64,000 nt of DNA from Denitratisoma oestradiolicum. Lineage in GTDB: Bacteria; Pseudomonadota; Gammaproteobacteria; Burkholderiales; Rhodocyclaceae. Both the position numbers and the translations under genes were made by a program. Where the stretch lies: assembly GCF_902813185.1 (NCBI RefSeq), contig NZ_LR778301.1, forward strand, positions 2,604,001 through 2,668,000. Direction: 5' to 3'. Shown one piece after another: positions 9,968 through 18,068 of the stretch (position 1 is its first letter; the number at the start of each line of letters is the position of its first letter). A model generated the notes under the pieces. The model did not search any database. It was given only the letters and a program-made list of their open reading frames with translations, and had not been told where the DNA came from.

Positions 9968-10190
9968 CGACGAGCAGGTCTTCTGGCTCTCGGATCGACC
10001 GGAATCATGGTGATCGCGGAACTCCACGTCCACCGACCGCGCCTTCCCGCCGGAGTGATCCCCGACAGTGGCTGGCGACCGAAGGCTTGCGCCACCGGCC
10101 CCCTGCGATCTCCGTCCCCGATTACAGCGGCGGGCCCGCCACGGAATTGCACCGTGTTCCTGGATGCTGCGTCGGGGCGTGATTGTGGCG
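9968..10190 (-). promoter_or_regulatory. Cobalamin riboswitch upstream of cbpA-cbpB
   Basis: Read on the minus strand this contains the landmarks of the AdoCbl/B12 riboswitch in order: GGAACACGGTGCAATTCCG, then GCCGCTGTAATCGGGGACGG, the B12-box core GCCACTG, CGGCGGGAAGGC, and the closing GAGAGCCAGAAGACCTGC. Spacing and order fit the family. It lies between cobD and cbpA in the direction of cbpA, so it should reduce cbpA-cbpB expression when cobalamin is plentiful. Confidence 0.93.
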
Positions 10191-10266
10191 AGCCCCTTCC
10201 GCTACGTCAATAGATACGAGTCGAAACCGGCCTCCCTCTTCAGGAGAGCAGCGTTGAGAATCGAGG

Positions 10267-11208
10267 TCAGAGGACGGCCCCGGCGACCATCACTCCCAAA
10301 CCCCAGAGCAGCAGCCAGAGCATCAAGCCACGCCGGACCAGGGCCAGGCCCCGCTGGATATCCTTCGCCTCCGGTGCCGCGCCCATACCCAGGGTCGGCC
10401 GAGGTTCCATGCAACCCTCGTAGCTGGCGGCGCCCCCCAGCACCAGTCCCAGGCTGCCTGCTCCCGCGGCCATCACCGGCCCCGCATTGGGACTCTCCCA
10501 GGCGGATGCCTGCCGGCGCCAGCAGTCCAAGGCCTGGCGCGTGTTGCCCAACAGGGCATAGGTCAGCGCGGTCAGGCGGGCCGGCAACCAGTTGAGCACG
10601 TCATCAAAACGCGCTGCGGCCCAGCCGAAATGTAAATAGCGCTCGCTCTTGTAGCCCCACATGGCATCCAGCGTATTGGTCAGGCGATACAGCACCGCTC
10701 CCGGCCCGCCCAACAGGGCAAACCAGAACAGGGCCGCGAACACCGCGTCATTACCGTTCTCCAAGGTTGTTTCCAGGGCTGCCCGGACCGTGGCTGGAGC
10801 ATCCAGGCCGGTGCTGTCGCGAGACACAATGCATCCCACGGCCAGCCGCGCCCCTGGCAGGTCGCCGCCGAGCAGGGCGGTCTCCACAACCCCGACATGC
10901 TGCTCTAGGCTGCGCGCCCCCAGGGCGAAATACAGGCAGGCTGCGGAAACCAGCCAGCCCAGACCCCAGGGCAGTTGACACAGCAGCATGGACGCCATCA
11001 ACGGAGGCAGCACCGCCAGCCCCCAGGCCGCCACCCCCAGCAGCCGGTCATGGCGCGGCAGGACATTGCTCAGGCGGCAACGGGCCTCGATCCAGCGCGA
11101 CAACCTGCCGAATCCCACCAGGGGATGCCAGCGCCTCGGCTCGCCCAGTAGTCGGTCGGCGAGCACGGCAAGGCTTGCCGCCATCAGGAGCAGAAATCCT
11201 TCAGCCAT
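10267..11208 (-). CDS. cobD: Adenosylcobinamide-phosphate synthase (CbiB/CobD)
   Basis: Inner-membrane enzyme that attaches aminopropanol phosphate to adenosylcobyric acid to give adenosylcobinamide phosphate. The protein is hydrophobic with several membrane segments and contains the family core [13 protein letters not shown] and the [14 protein letters not shown] region around residues 145-190. Length about 313 residues, as usual. A GTG at 11223 is also in frame, but the ATG at 11208 is preceded by GGGTGG at better spacing. It is divergent from cobC, the enzyme that makes its aminopropanol phosphate substrate. Confidence 0.93.
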   Translation of the reverse strand: MAEGFLLLMAASLAVLADRLLGEPRRWHPLVGFGRLSRWIEARCRLSNVLPRHDRLLGVAAWGLAVLPPLMASMLLCQLPWGLGWLVSAACLYFALGARSLEQHVGVVETALLGGDLPGARLAVGCIVSRDSTGLDAPATVRAALETTLENGNDAVFAALFWFALLGGPGAVLYRLTNTLDAMWGYKSERYLHFGWAAARFDDVLNWLPARLTALTYALLGNTRQALDCWRRQASAWESPNAGPVMAAGAGSLGLVLGGAASYEGCMEPRPTLGMGAAPEAKDIQRGLALVRRGLMLWLLLWGLGVMVAGAVL

Positions 11209-11370
11209 GAAACCACCCGACACAAAAGAGCTGCGATTCTACTGGCGCAGACATTAACGAGACCCCTGCCAGCACTTTGACATCGCCACCCACGCCCCCC
11301 GATAATCCGCGCCGCGCCCGAGACGCCCCCTAACAACAAACCGGCGACGAAGCACAGCACAGGAAACGCG

Positions 11371-12504
11371 ATGATCGAACACGGCGGCAAACTTCGGGAA
11401 GCGGCCCGGCACTGGGGCATTCCCCTGACTGACTGGCTCGACCTGTCCACCGGCATTGCCCCTTTCTCCTACCCGTCGCCCCCGCTCCCGCCATCCTGCT
11501 GGCAGCGCCTGCCGGAGGCGGACGATGGGCTGGAAGCCGCCGCCCGGGCCTGTTACGGCCTGCCCCTCGACAAGCCGATCCTGCCCTTGCCGGGTTCTCA
11601 GGCCGCAATACAGACCCTGCCCCGACTGCGCCCTCCGGGACGCGTCGCCGTGCTGGCGCCCACCTATGGAGAACATCCGGCGGCGTGGCGACAGGCGGGG
11701 CATGAAATTCTGGCCTTCGCCCCTCCTCAACTGGAAGCCATGGCCCGCCAAGTGGAGGTGGTAGTGCTGGTTAATCCCAACAATCCCACTGGCGCATGCT
11801 TCGATCGGCAGCGCCTGCTGGCCCTGGCGCAGGACATGGCCAGACGCGGCGGCTGGCTGCTGGTGGACGAAGCCTTTGCCGATGTCATACCCCAGCAGAA
11901 TCTGATAGCGGATTGCGGAGACCATCTGCCCAGCCTGATCGTGCTGCGCTCCCTGGGCAAATTTTTCGGCCTGGCCGGCGCCCGGGTCGGCTTCGCCTGT
12001 GGCCCCAGCCTTTTGCTGGATCGCCTGGCCGCAGCCCTGGGGCCTTGGAGCCTGTCCCATCCCAGTCGTTACATAGCCACCCTGGCCCTGTCCGATCAAA
12101 GCTGGCAGACGGGGCAACGGCAGCGCCTGATCGAGGCCAGCGCGAGAATGGATCGATTGCTGGCCGACCACGGCTTCACGCGCAGGAGCCATACTCAACT
12201 TTTTCACTATTTGCCCACGCCCCAAGCGCCCCATTTGCATCGAGCGCTGGCACAGCAAGGCATCCTCACCCGCTGCCTGGAGTCGCCGCCCGCCCTGCGC
12301 CTGGGCCTGCCCGGCGATGAATCCCAATGGCAACGACTGGATGCCGCCCTGACGCACATAGTCCCCAGCCCCCCCCCGAGGATGAAAATGCGCAAAGGCA
12401 AATTGAACGCCCCCCACCCCCATCCCCGCCCCGAGGCGGGGCTCCCTATCGGCTCGCTACGCTCGATGATTACACTCGGCTCCGGCGCGGCTTTTTCACG
12501 TTAA
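11371..12504 (+). CDS. cobC: L-threonine-O-3-phosphate decarboxylase (CobC)
   Basis: PLP enzyme of the class I/II aminotransferase fold that decarboxylates threonine phosphate to (R)-1-aminopropan-2-ol phosphate for the cobalamin linker. The substrate motif NPNNPTGACF and the PLP lysine K197 in SLGKFFGLAGARVGF are visible. Oddity: homology-like sequence ends near residue 330 (LTHIVP). The last 45 or so residues (rich in Pro, His and Arg) are translated from a GC-rich palindromic repeat at 12409-12466 that recurs elsewhere in the window. The original stop was probably lost when the repeat inserted. Activity is likely retained because the extra tail lies after the fold. Confidence 0.92.
   Translation: MIEHGGKLREAARHWGIPLTDWLDLSTGIAPFSYPSPPLPPSCWQRLPEADDGLEAAARACYGLPLDKPILPLPGSQAAIQTLPRLRPPGRVAVLAPTYGEHPAAWRQAGHEILAFAPPQLEAMARQVEVVVLVNPNNPTGACFDRQRLLALAQDMARRGGWLLVDEAFADVIPQQNLIADCGDHLPSLIVLRSLGKFFGLAGARVGFACGPSLLLDRLAAALGPWSLSHPSRYIATLALSDQSWQTGQRQRLIEASARMDRLLADHGFTRRSHTQLFHYLPTPQAPHLHRALAQQGILTRCLESPPALRLGLPGDESQWQRLDAALTHIVPSPPPRMKMRKGKLNAPHPHPRPEAGLPIGSLRSMITLGSGAAFSR
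12409..12466 (+). repeat. Dispersed palindromic repeat, copy A (inside the 3' end of cobC)
   Basis: C-rich tract CCCCCCACCCCCAT, then a hairpin (CCCCGCC-CCGA-GGCGGGG, 12424-12441), then CTCCCTATCGGCTCGCTACGC. The same plan occurs inverted at 30070-30130 and more loosely at 55651-55713. It is read through as the last codons of cobC. Confidence 0.6.
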
Positions 12505-12558
12505 CCAATGGACTGAAAAAACATCCGCTGTAACCCTATCAAGAAAGCGGAAGGGCGC

Positions 12559-13233
12559 TCAATAGGCTGTCGGCGTAGGAGCTGCATCTGCGGGCCAGAC
12601 ATTCTCGAACACCACGGCCTCCCGGGGCAAACGCCGGCCCCAGCCGGCATCTTCGAACATGGGACGGGGATAGAAGGCATCCACCGGTCCGATGCAGAGT
12701 ATCGCAATGGGTTGAGCCCCTTCCGGCATGGCCAGCAATCGGGCCAGAGCCTCCGGCTGGAAGAAGGAAACCCAGCCCAGGCCGATGCCCTCGGCCCGGG
12801 CCGCCAGCCACATGTTCTGGATGGCGCAGGCGGTGGAGGCCAGATCCATCTGAGGCAGGGTGCGACGACCGATAAGGTGTTTTTCGCGCCCGGACATCAG
12901 AGCCACCACCACCAGTTCGGCGCAATCCTGGATGCCTTCGATCTTCACCTGGAGAAACTCGTTGCGCCGGGAAGGCAGCGCCTCGGCAGTCGCCAGACGC
13001 TCCTCCTCCACCAGGGCATGGATGCGGCCCCGCAAGGCCGGATCGGTGATGCGCAGAAAACGCCAGGGCTGCATGAAACCCACCGAAGGCGCCAGATGGG
13101 CGGCTTCCAACAATCGATCGAGGCAGCCTTCGGGCAGCGCTTCACGACGGAAATGGCGCATGTCGCGCCGCTCCCGCAGGGCACGCCAGAGGGCATCGAT
13201 CTCGACTTGGCTATAGGCGTGGGGATTGCTCAT
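12559..13233 (-). CDS. bluB: 5,6-dimethylbenzimidazole synthase (BluB)
   Basis: Flavin-destroying enzyme of the nitroreductase fold that converts reduced FMN to 5,6-dimethylbenzimidazole, the lower ligand of cobalamin, using oxygen. The 224-residue length and N-terminal segments RRDMRHFRREALPEGCLDRL and APSVGFMQPWRF are typical of BluB. Its ATG overlaps the stop codon of cobB (ATGA), so the two are translationally coupled. Its presence implies that the organism can make true cobalamin aerobically. Confidence 0.95.
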   Translation of the reverse strand: MSNPHAYSQVEIDALWRALRERRDMRHFRREALPEGCLDRLLEAAHLAPSVGFMQPWRFLRITDPALRGRIHALVEEERLATAEALPSRRNEFLQVKIEGIQDCAELVVVALMSGREKHLIGRRTLPQMDLASTACAIQNMWLAARAEGIGLGWVSFFQPEALARLLAMPEGAQPIAILCIGPVDAFYPRPMFEDAGWGRRLPREAVVFENVWPADAAPTPTAY

Positions 13234-14540
13234 GGCATGAAAACTCCGGCAATGGCCTCGGGGGCCTGGGCAAAGTAAAAGTGCACATAGGACGCAGTAA
13301 GACGCCCCCGGCGATAGACGGCCTCACCCACCCCGCCATCGGGGCGGCTGGCGCGACACAGGGGCGGGAAATCGGTGCTTGCTGAAGAGTAATGAAAGGC
13401 ATGACCCCGCAGCCGGCCCTCCGGCAAATCAGCCTCCTGGCTCCCCAGGGCTGCCAGACGCGGCTGCATGGTGCAGACCCCGGGCAGCAGACCCGCCATG
13501 GCATGGCGCCGGCCCTGGAGGTCCACCAGTTCTTCGAACAGCGCCATCATGCCGCCGCACTCCGCCAGGAGAGGCTTGCCGGCAGCCACATGATTCCCCA
13601 ATTGTCGCCACAAGTCGCCACAGGCCGCCAGGCACAGGCCGTGGAGTTCCGGGTATCCCCCAGGAAGCCAGACGCTGTCGCAGTCCGGCAGGACATCTCC
13701 GGCCAAGGGCGAAAAAAAGCTGAGGGTGGCCCCCAGCTCCCTCAGTGTGTCGAGATTGGCCGGATAGATGAAGCAGAAGGCGGCATCCCGGGCCACGGCG
13801 ATACGTTGTCCCGCCAACAAGCGGTGCAGTGGCGCAGCCTCGGGACAGGCAAAATTCACTACTGGGGGCAGGTCGGCACAGGGCTGGCCGGCCAGTTGAT
13901 CGACCAGGCGCTCTATCCTGGGCAACAGTTCCAGGATTTCATCGGCCGGCAACAGGCCCAGGTGCCGCTCGGGCAAGACAGCCGCGTCATCCCGGGCAAT
14001 GGCGCCGCACCAGTAAAGATCGGCAGGCAGGCTACGGCGCAGCAATTCCCCATGGCCGGGGCTGCCTACCCGATTGGCCAGCACGCCATGAAACGGCAAA
14101 CCAGGGCGATAACTGTGCAAGCCGTGGGCCACGGCGGCGAAGGTCTGCGCCATGGCGGAGGCATCGATCACCGCCAGCACCGGCAGACCGAAGCGCTGGG
14201 CGATGTCGGCGCCCGATGGCTCGCCATCGAACAGGCCCATCACGCCTTCCACCAGAATCAGATCCGCGGCGCCGGCGGCTTCGGCCAGGCGGCGGGCACC
14301 ATCGGCCTCGCCGCACATCCAGAGGTCGAGGTTGTGGCAGGGGGCGCCGCTGGCCTGTCCATGCAACTGGGGATCGAGAAAGTCCGGGCCGCATTTGAAG
14401 ACCCGCACCCGGCGCCCCTGGCGGGCATGGAGCCGGGCCAGGGCGGCGGTGATGCTGGTCTTGCCCTGACCTGACGCCGGTGCCGCGATGAACAGGGCGG
14501 GACAGGTCACCGTCCCGGCCCGTGCCGCCGGGCTCACCAC
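13230..14540 (-). CDS. cobB: Cobyrinate a,c-diamide synthase (CobB/CbiA)
   Basis: ATP- and glutamine-dependent amidation of cobyrinic acid at the a and c side chains. The N-terminal dethiobiotin-synthetase-like domain carries a P-loop (APASGQGKTSITAAL, residues 20-34). The C-terminal glutamine amidotransferase domain has its nucleophile in LLAECGGMMALF near residue 327. Length 436, normal. The start is one of two consecutive GTG codons at 14540/14537 that overlap the end of cobO; bluB overlaps its own end. Together they form a tight cobO-cobB-bluB unit. Confidence 0.94.
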   Translation of the reverse strand: MVSPAARAGTVTCPALFIAAPASGQGKTSITAALARLHARQGRRVRVFKCGPDFLDPQLHGQASGAPCHNLDLWMCGEADGARRLAEAAGAADLILVEGVMGLFDGEPSGADIAQRFGLPVLAVIDASAMAQTFAAVAHGLHSYRPGLPFHGVLANRVGSPGHGELLRRSLPADLYWCGAIARDDAAVLPERHLGLLPADEILELLPRIERLVDQLAGQPCADLPPVVNFACPEAAPLHRLLAGQRIAVARDAAFCFIYPANLDTLRELGATLSFFSPLAGDVLPDCDSVWLPGGYPELHGLCLAACGDLWRQLGNHVAAGKPLLAECGGMMALFEELVDLQGRRHAMAGLLPGVCTMQPRLAALGSQEADLPEGRLRGHAFHYSSASTDFPPLCRASRPDGGVGEAVYRRGRLTASYVHFYFAQAPEAIAGVFMP

Positions 14541-15145
14541 TCCAGCCCCGGCATGGCCTTTACGCCGGCGGCGAAGGCATGCTTGACCTGATGGATTTCA
14601 CTCACCGTGTCGGCGGCGGTGATCAAGGCCTCGGGCGCACCGCGCCCGGTGATGATCACATGCTGCAGCGGCGGCCGCGCCGCCAGAGCCGACAGCACCG
14701 GCGCCAGATCCAGCCAGCCATATTTGAGGGGATAGGTGAACTCGTCCAGCACCACCAGGCCATAGGCCGGGTCCGCCAGGTAGCGGGCGGCCAGCATCCA
14801 GGCCGCCTGGGCCCTGGCGGCATCGCGCTCCCGATCCTGGGTTTCCCAGGTGAAGCCCTCGCCCATCACATGCCAGCTCACCAGATCGGGAAAGCGCCGG
14901 AAGAAGCCCTCCTCGCCGGTATCGGTGCGCCCCTTGATGCACTGGATCACCGCCACTTTCATGCCGTGGCCCAAGGCCCGGGCCACCACGCCGAAGGCAG
15001 CGGAGGACTTGCCCTTGCCGGTGCCGGTATTCACCACCAGCACACCCCGCTCCACCTGAGCGGCGGCGATGTGTTCGTCCACCACGGCCTTCTTGCGCTG
15101 CATGCGGGCAGTGTGGCGTTGATGCTCTGGCTTGATTTCGGACAT
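14534..15145 (-). CDS. cobO: Corrinoid adenosyltransferase (CobO/BtuR type)
   Basis: Transfers the adenosyl group of ATP to the cobalt of corrinoids, serving both synthesis and salvage. The 203-residue protein has the P-loop NTGTGKGKSSAAFG at residues 39-52 and the LDEFTYPLKYGWLD segment characteristic of the CobA/CobO/BtuR family. It overlaps the start of cobB. It follows the membrane protein at 15155 by nine bases, so it is probably part of the btuB-led transcript. Confidence 0.95.
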   Translation of the reverse strand: MSEIKPEHQRHTARMQRKKAVVDEHIAAAQVERGVLVVNTGTGKGKSSAAFGVVARALGHGMKVAVIQCIKGRTDTGEEGFFRRFPDLVSWHVMGEGFTWETQDRERDAARAQAAWMLAARYLADPAYGLVVLDEFTYPLKYGWLDLAPVLSALAARPPLQHVIITGRGAPEALITAADTVSEIHQVKHAFAAGVKAMPGLEW

Positions 15146-15154
15146 GATAGAACC

Positions 15155-15748
15155 TCAGCGACGAATGAAGCGGAAGGAAGGCCTGGGATTCGAGACCGCC
15201 ACCCAGCGATGCACCAGCGCCGCCAGGGCGACCCAGAAGGCCATGGCCACCAGGCAGCGGGGCAGATACCGGGCGCTACGGCTCAGATACTCGCTCCAGG
15301 ACAGATCGGTGAAACGGCCTGAGTACAGATAGAAACTGCCACTGGAAATCAAGTCGCAGACCAGAGTGCCTCCCAGGGCGCAAAGGGCCAGGGGCAGCGG
15401 TGCGATGGCATCCACGCCCCAACCCAGGCGATAGGCCCGTCCCGCCAGCCAGAGGGCACTATAGGCGGGCAGCAGCGCGGCATAGGCCGGCGAGACGCAG
15501 AAGGCACTGACGCCGCCCCAACTGATGGCCGCGTAGTCCAGGCCCGCCGCCAGACCCAGGAATCCTGCGAAGGCCAGGGGCGACCGCAAATAGACGCCAG
15601 CTAGGAAGAACACGGCCCAGGAAGCACCAGGCACGACATCGCGCAGGGCTGGCAAATGATGCCCCCGGGTGGCGATCATCAGGGCGGCCAGCAGGACAGC
15701 AATGACCAGGGAACGGGTATCGGAAAGCTTGCGGATCAGGGTATTCAT
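15155..15748 (-). CDS. Six-helix membrane protein of the B12 cluster, unknown function
   Basis: About 197 residues with roughly six hydrophobic segments (around 15-30, 45-60, 65-80, 90-105, 120-140 and 165-185) and short basic ends. I do not recognise the family. Its size and helix count resemble ECF S-components, and it lies between btuB and cobO on the same strand behind a B12 riboswitch. A role in inner-membrane passage of corrinoid or cobalt is therefore plausible, but inferred only from context. Three ATGs lie in tandem; the third (15748) has the best spacing to AAGGAG. Confidence 0.7.
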   Translation of the reverse strand: MNTLIRKLSDTRSLVIAVLLAALMIATRGHHLPALRDVVPGASWAVFFLAGVYLRSPLAFAGFLGLAAGLDYAAISWGGVSAFCVSPAYAALLPAYSALWLAGRAYRLGWGVDAIAPLPLALCALGGTLVCDLISSGSFYLYSGRFTDLSWSEYLSRSARYLPRCLVAMAFWVALAALVHRWVAVSNPRPSFRFIRR

Positions 15749-15799
15749 CATCATGCTCCTTGATAAAAATCGGGAATGGTCGGACAGGGATCGAGGCCC

Positions 15800-17608
15800 T
15801 CAGCGCATCACGTAGCGCAGGCCCAGGAACAGGTTGGCCCCCGGACTGGCATAGCCATAGGCAGTCTCATACTTGCGGTTACCGATGTTGTTGGCCCGGC
15901 ATTCCAGATTCAATTCCGGGCTTAGCCGATAGTGTGCAAAGACATTGACCACGCTGTAGCCTTCCAGGGGCTTGCGGTTGGCGGTATCGTCATAACGCCG
16001 CCCCACATCGCTCACTTCGCCGCCCAGATGCCAGAGTCCCCAGTTCCGGCCGAGCCGGAATTGCAGTTGCTGGTCGGCACGGCGCGGCAGCCGCTTGCGC
16101 GCGGCCTCGTCCCGGGCTTCCAGCAGATCCAGGCTGGCCGTCAGATGCCAGTCCCCCAGGAGACCGAAATATGCCAGGGTGGCGCCCTCCAGCCGGGCCC
16201 GATTCACGTTGGCCGGCGGCCAGCCTGAAATCAGGTTTTGCACCCGGTTACGAAACAGGGTCAGGCCCAGCTTCTGATCCCCCGTCTCCCAGTCCAGACC
16301 CACTTCGACGTTGCGCGCCCGCTCCGGCAGCAACAGTGGATTGCCGCCGCCGAAACGATCCCGTGGCCAATAAAGCTGGTTGAAAGTGGGTGCGTTGAAG
16401 GCCGTGCCCAGGGCCGCCCGAGCCTTCCATTCCCGACCCAACTGGTAGCCATAGCCAAGCTGGCCGGTGGTGCGATGGCCGAACTGGGAATTCCGGTCAT
16501 GGCGCCCATTGGCCTGGAAGCCATGCGCACCAAGCGTTGCGCTCCAGCCCAGCAGATAGGAGTCGATAGCGCGGCGGCTCACCTGATAGTCGGTGGAACT
16601 GGTCACCTGCTGCTCGTTACGCTCGTAGGCCAGCAGGGCGATACCAACGGGCAAGATCACATCGTTCTGCCAGTGGAACTGCTGCTGCCCGGTGCGGAAA
16701 CGGGAACTGCCGGCGGCGCCGATGGTACGGTTATCGTCTACGCTGCTCCCCAGGCGTAGCTGGCTGTTCCAGTCGACGCCGAGCCGCTGGCGCAGATAGA
16801 GTTGGGAACTGCTGTTGGCCTTGTCGATCCGATCATTGAAAGCACCGGGGCCATTGTCGTACTGATTGACGCCATCGGCATGCAACAGCGACAGGCCGAT
16901 CTCGTCCCGGCCATCCAGCCGGTATGCCAGATTGGCGCTCAGGTGGCGTTGACTGAAGCCATCCCGATCCGGGTTGTAAGCATACGGCTGCCTGCCGGCG
17001 CTGGCAGTGGCGGAAAAGCCTTCCGTATCATGGGTGCCGGCCCGCAGACTATAGGAAAGATCGCCGCTGCCACCCCGCAGACCGACATCCACCTGATGGG
17101 TCTGGTAACGACCCAGACCGATGAAGGCATCGGCCCGGGGTTCGCCTTGGCCGTGCCGGGTAAATATCTGGATCACGCCGCCCAGGGCATCCGCGCCATA
17201 GAGTGCGGATGCCGGGCCCCGCAGGATTTCCACCCGATCAACGTCGGCCAGGGAAATATTCTCGATGGACGACTGCCCGGTGGTAGCCGAGTTGATGCGC
17301 AGCCCATCCACCAGAACCAGGGTGTGGCGGGCCTCGGCGCCACGGATGAAAATAGCCGCCGAGGCGCCGGGTCCGCCGTTGGCGGACATCTGTATGCCGG
17401 GCTGACGGGCCAGCAGGTCGGCCAGGGTGGACTGTCCAGCCTGGTCGATCTCCTGACGGGTCAGCACACTGACATCGCCCAGGGTATCGGTGACGTGCTG
17501 TTGCTGACGGGTGGCGGTCACAATGACCGAAGACAGATTTGCGGCCTGAGCATGAAAGACGGACAGCACGGCGGTCGCAAAGACGCCGCGCAGGAAACTG
17601 CGGTGCAT
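15800..17608 (-). CDS. btuB: TonB-dependent vitamin B12 receptor (BtuB)
   Basis: Outer-membrane receptor that imports cobalamin and other corrinoids using TonB energy. The 602-residue protein has a signal peptide ending near AQA (residue 21), a TonB-box-like SSVIVTATRQ, a plug domain with LADLLARQPGIQM, and a beta-barrel ending in the aromatic-rich strand LFLGLRYVMR. The frame stays open to 17851, but that part is riboswitch. The ATG at 17608 has AGGGAG before it. The upstream cobalamin riboswitch supports B12 as substrate. Downstream follow the membrane protein, cobO, cobB and bluB. Confidence 0.93.
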   Translation of the reverse strand: MHRSFLRGVFATAVLSVFHAQAANLSSVIVTATRQQQHVTDTLGDVSVLTRQEIDQAGQSTLADLLARQPGIQMSANGGPGASAAIFIRGAEARHTLVLVDGLRINSATTGQSSIENISLADVDRVEILRGPASALYGADALGGVIQIFTRHGQGEPRADAFIGLGRYQTHQVDVGLRGGSGDLSYSLRAGTHDTEGFSATASAGRQPYAYNPDRDGFSQRHLSANLAYRLDGRDEIGLSLLHADGVNQYDNGPGAFNDRIDKANSSSQLYLRQRLGVDWNSQLRLGSSVDDNRTIGAAGSSRFRTGQQQFHWQNDVILPVGIALLAYERNEQQVTSSTDYQVSRRAIDSYLLGWSATLGAHGFQANGRHDRNSQFGHRTTGQLGYGYQLGREWKARAALGTAFNAPTFNQLYWPRDRFGGGNPLLLPERARNVEVGLDWETGDQKLGLTLFRNRVQNLISGWPPANVNRARLEGATLAYFGLLGDWHLTASLDLLEARDEAARKRLPRRADQQLQFRLGRNWGLWHLGGEVSDVGRRYDDTANRKPLEGYSVVNVFAHYRLSPELNLECRANNIGNRKYETAYGYASPGANLFLGLRYVMR

Positions 17609-17734
17609 GATGACTCCCTGTTCTCCGGCCTGCGTCCCCGCAAGCCGGTAACGATGAAAAAGGGAAGCGCACAGGGAGTGAGAACAGGCATCCGCCGGCC
17701 GCCACATCCCCGTGGCGTTTCCATGGTCATGTCC

Positions 17735-17875
17735 GTGGCCGGTCTCCGGGCTCGGAAGTCTTGAACCGTCGCCTTCCCAGGCCGAAGCCCAGTGGCGCGC
17801 GTGACGGTTCCACACTTCCTTACCGTTGCGGGGGCAGCACAGGTCTTGCACCTGTTTCCCGTTTCACCCATCAGC
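17735..17875 (-). promoter_or_regulatory. Cobalamin riboswitch upstream of btuB
   Basis: On the minus strand: GGTGAAACGGGAAACAGG, CTGTGCTGCCCCCGCAACGG, the core GCCACTGG, TGGGAAGGCGACGG, and the closing GAGCCCGGAGACCGGCC. These are the standard elements of the B12 riboswitch in the correct order, ending about 125 bases before btuB. It should repress btuB and the genes behind it when cobalamin is abundant. Confidence 0.96.
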
Positions 17876-18068
17876 TCAAAAAGCCTCCAGGCACCGCGAA
17901 CATGGCGGCAATTGTATCAACGAAAACGCCCCCATTTCCCCTCTTATCCCCATGCGTTCCGTTATTCACTTCAGGGCACCATAGCTTCATCGACCCGTGG
18001 CACGGGTCGATCCGACCGCGCCACGCCGCCGCGATATGATCCGTATGCGTGCCCACATAGGAATCGAC

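Noticed and set aside
17609..17851. 81-codon N-terminal extension of btuB
   Set aside because: It translates the cobalamin riboswitch. The ATG at 17608 has a ribosome site and begins a normal signal peptide.
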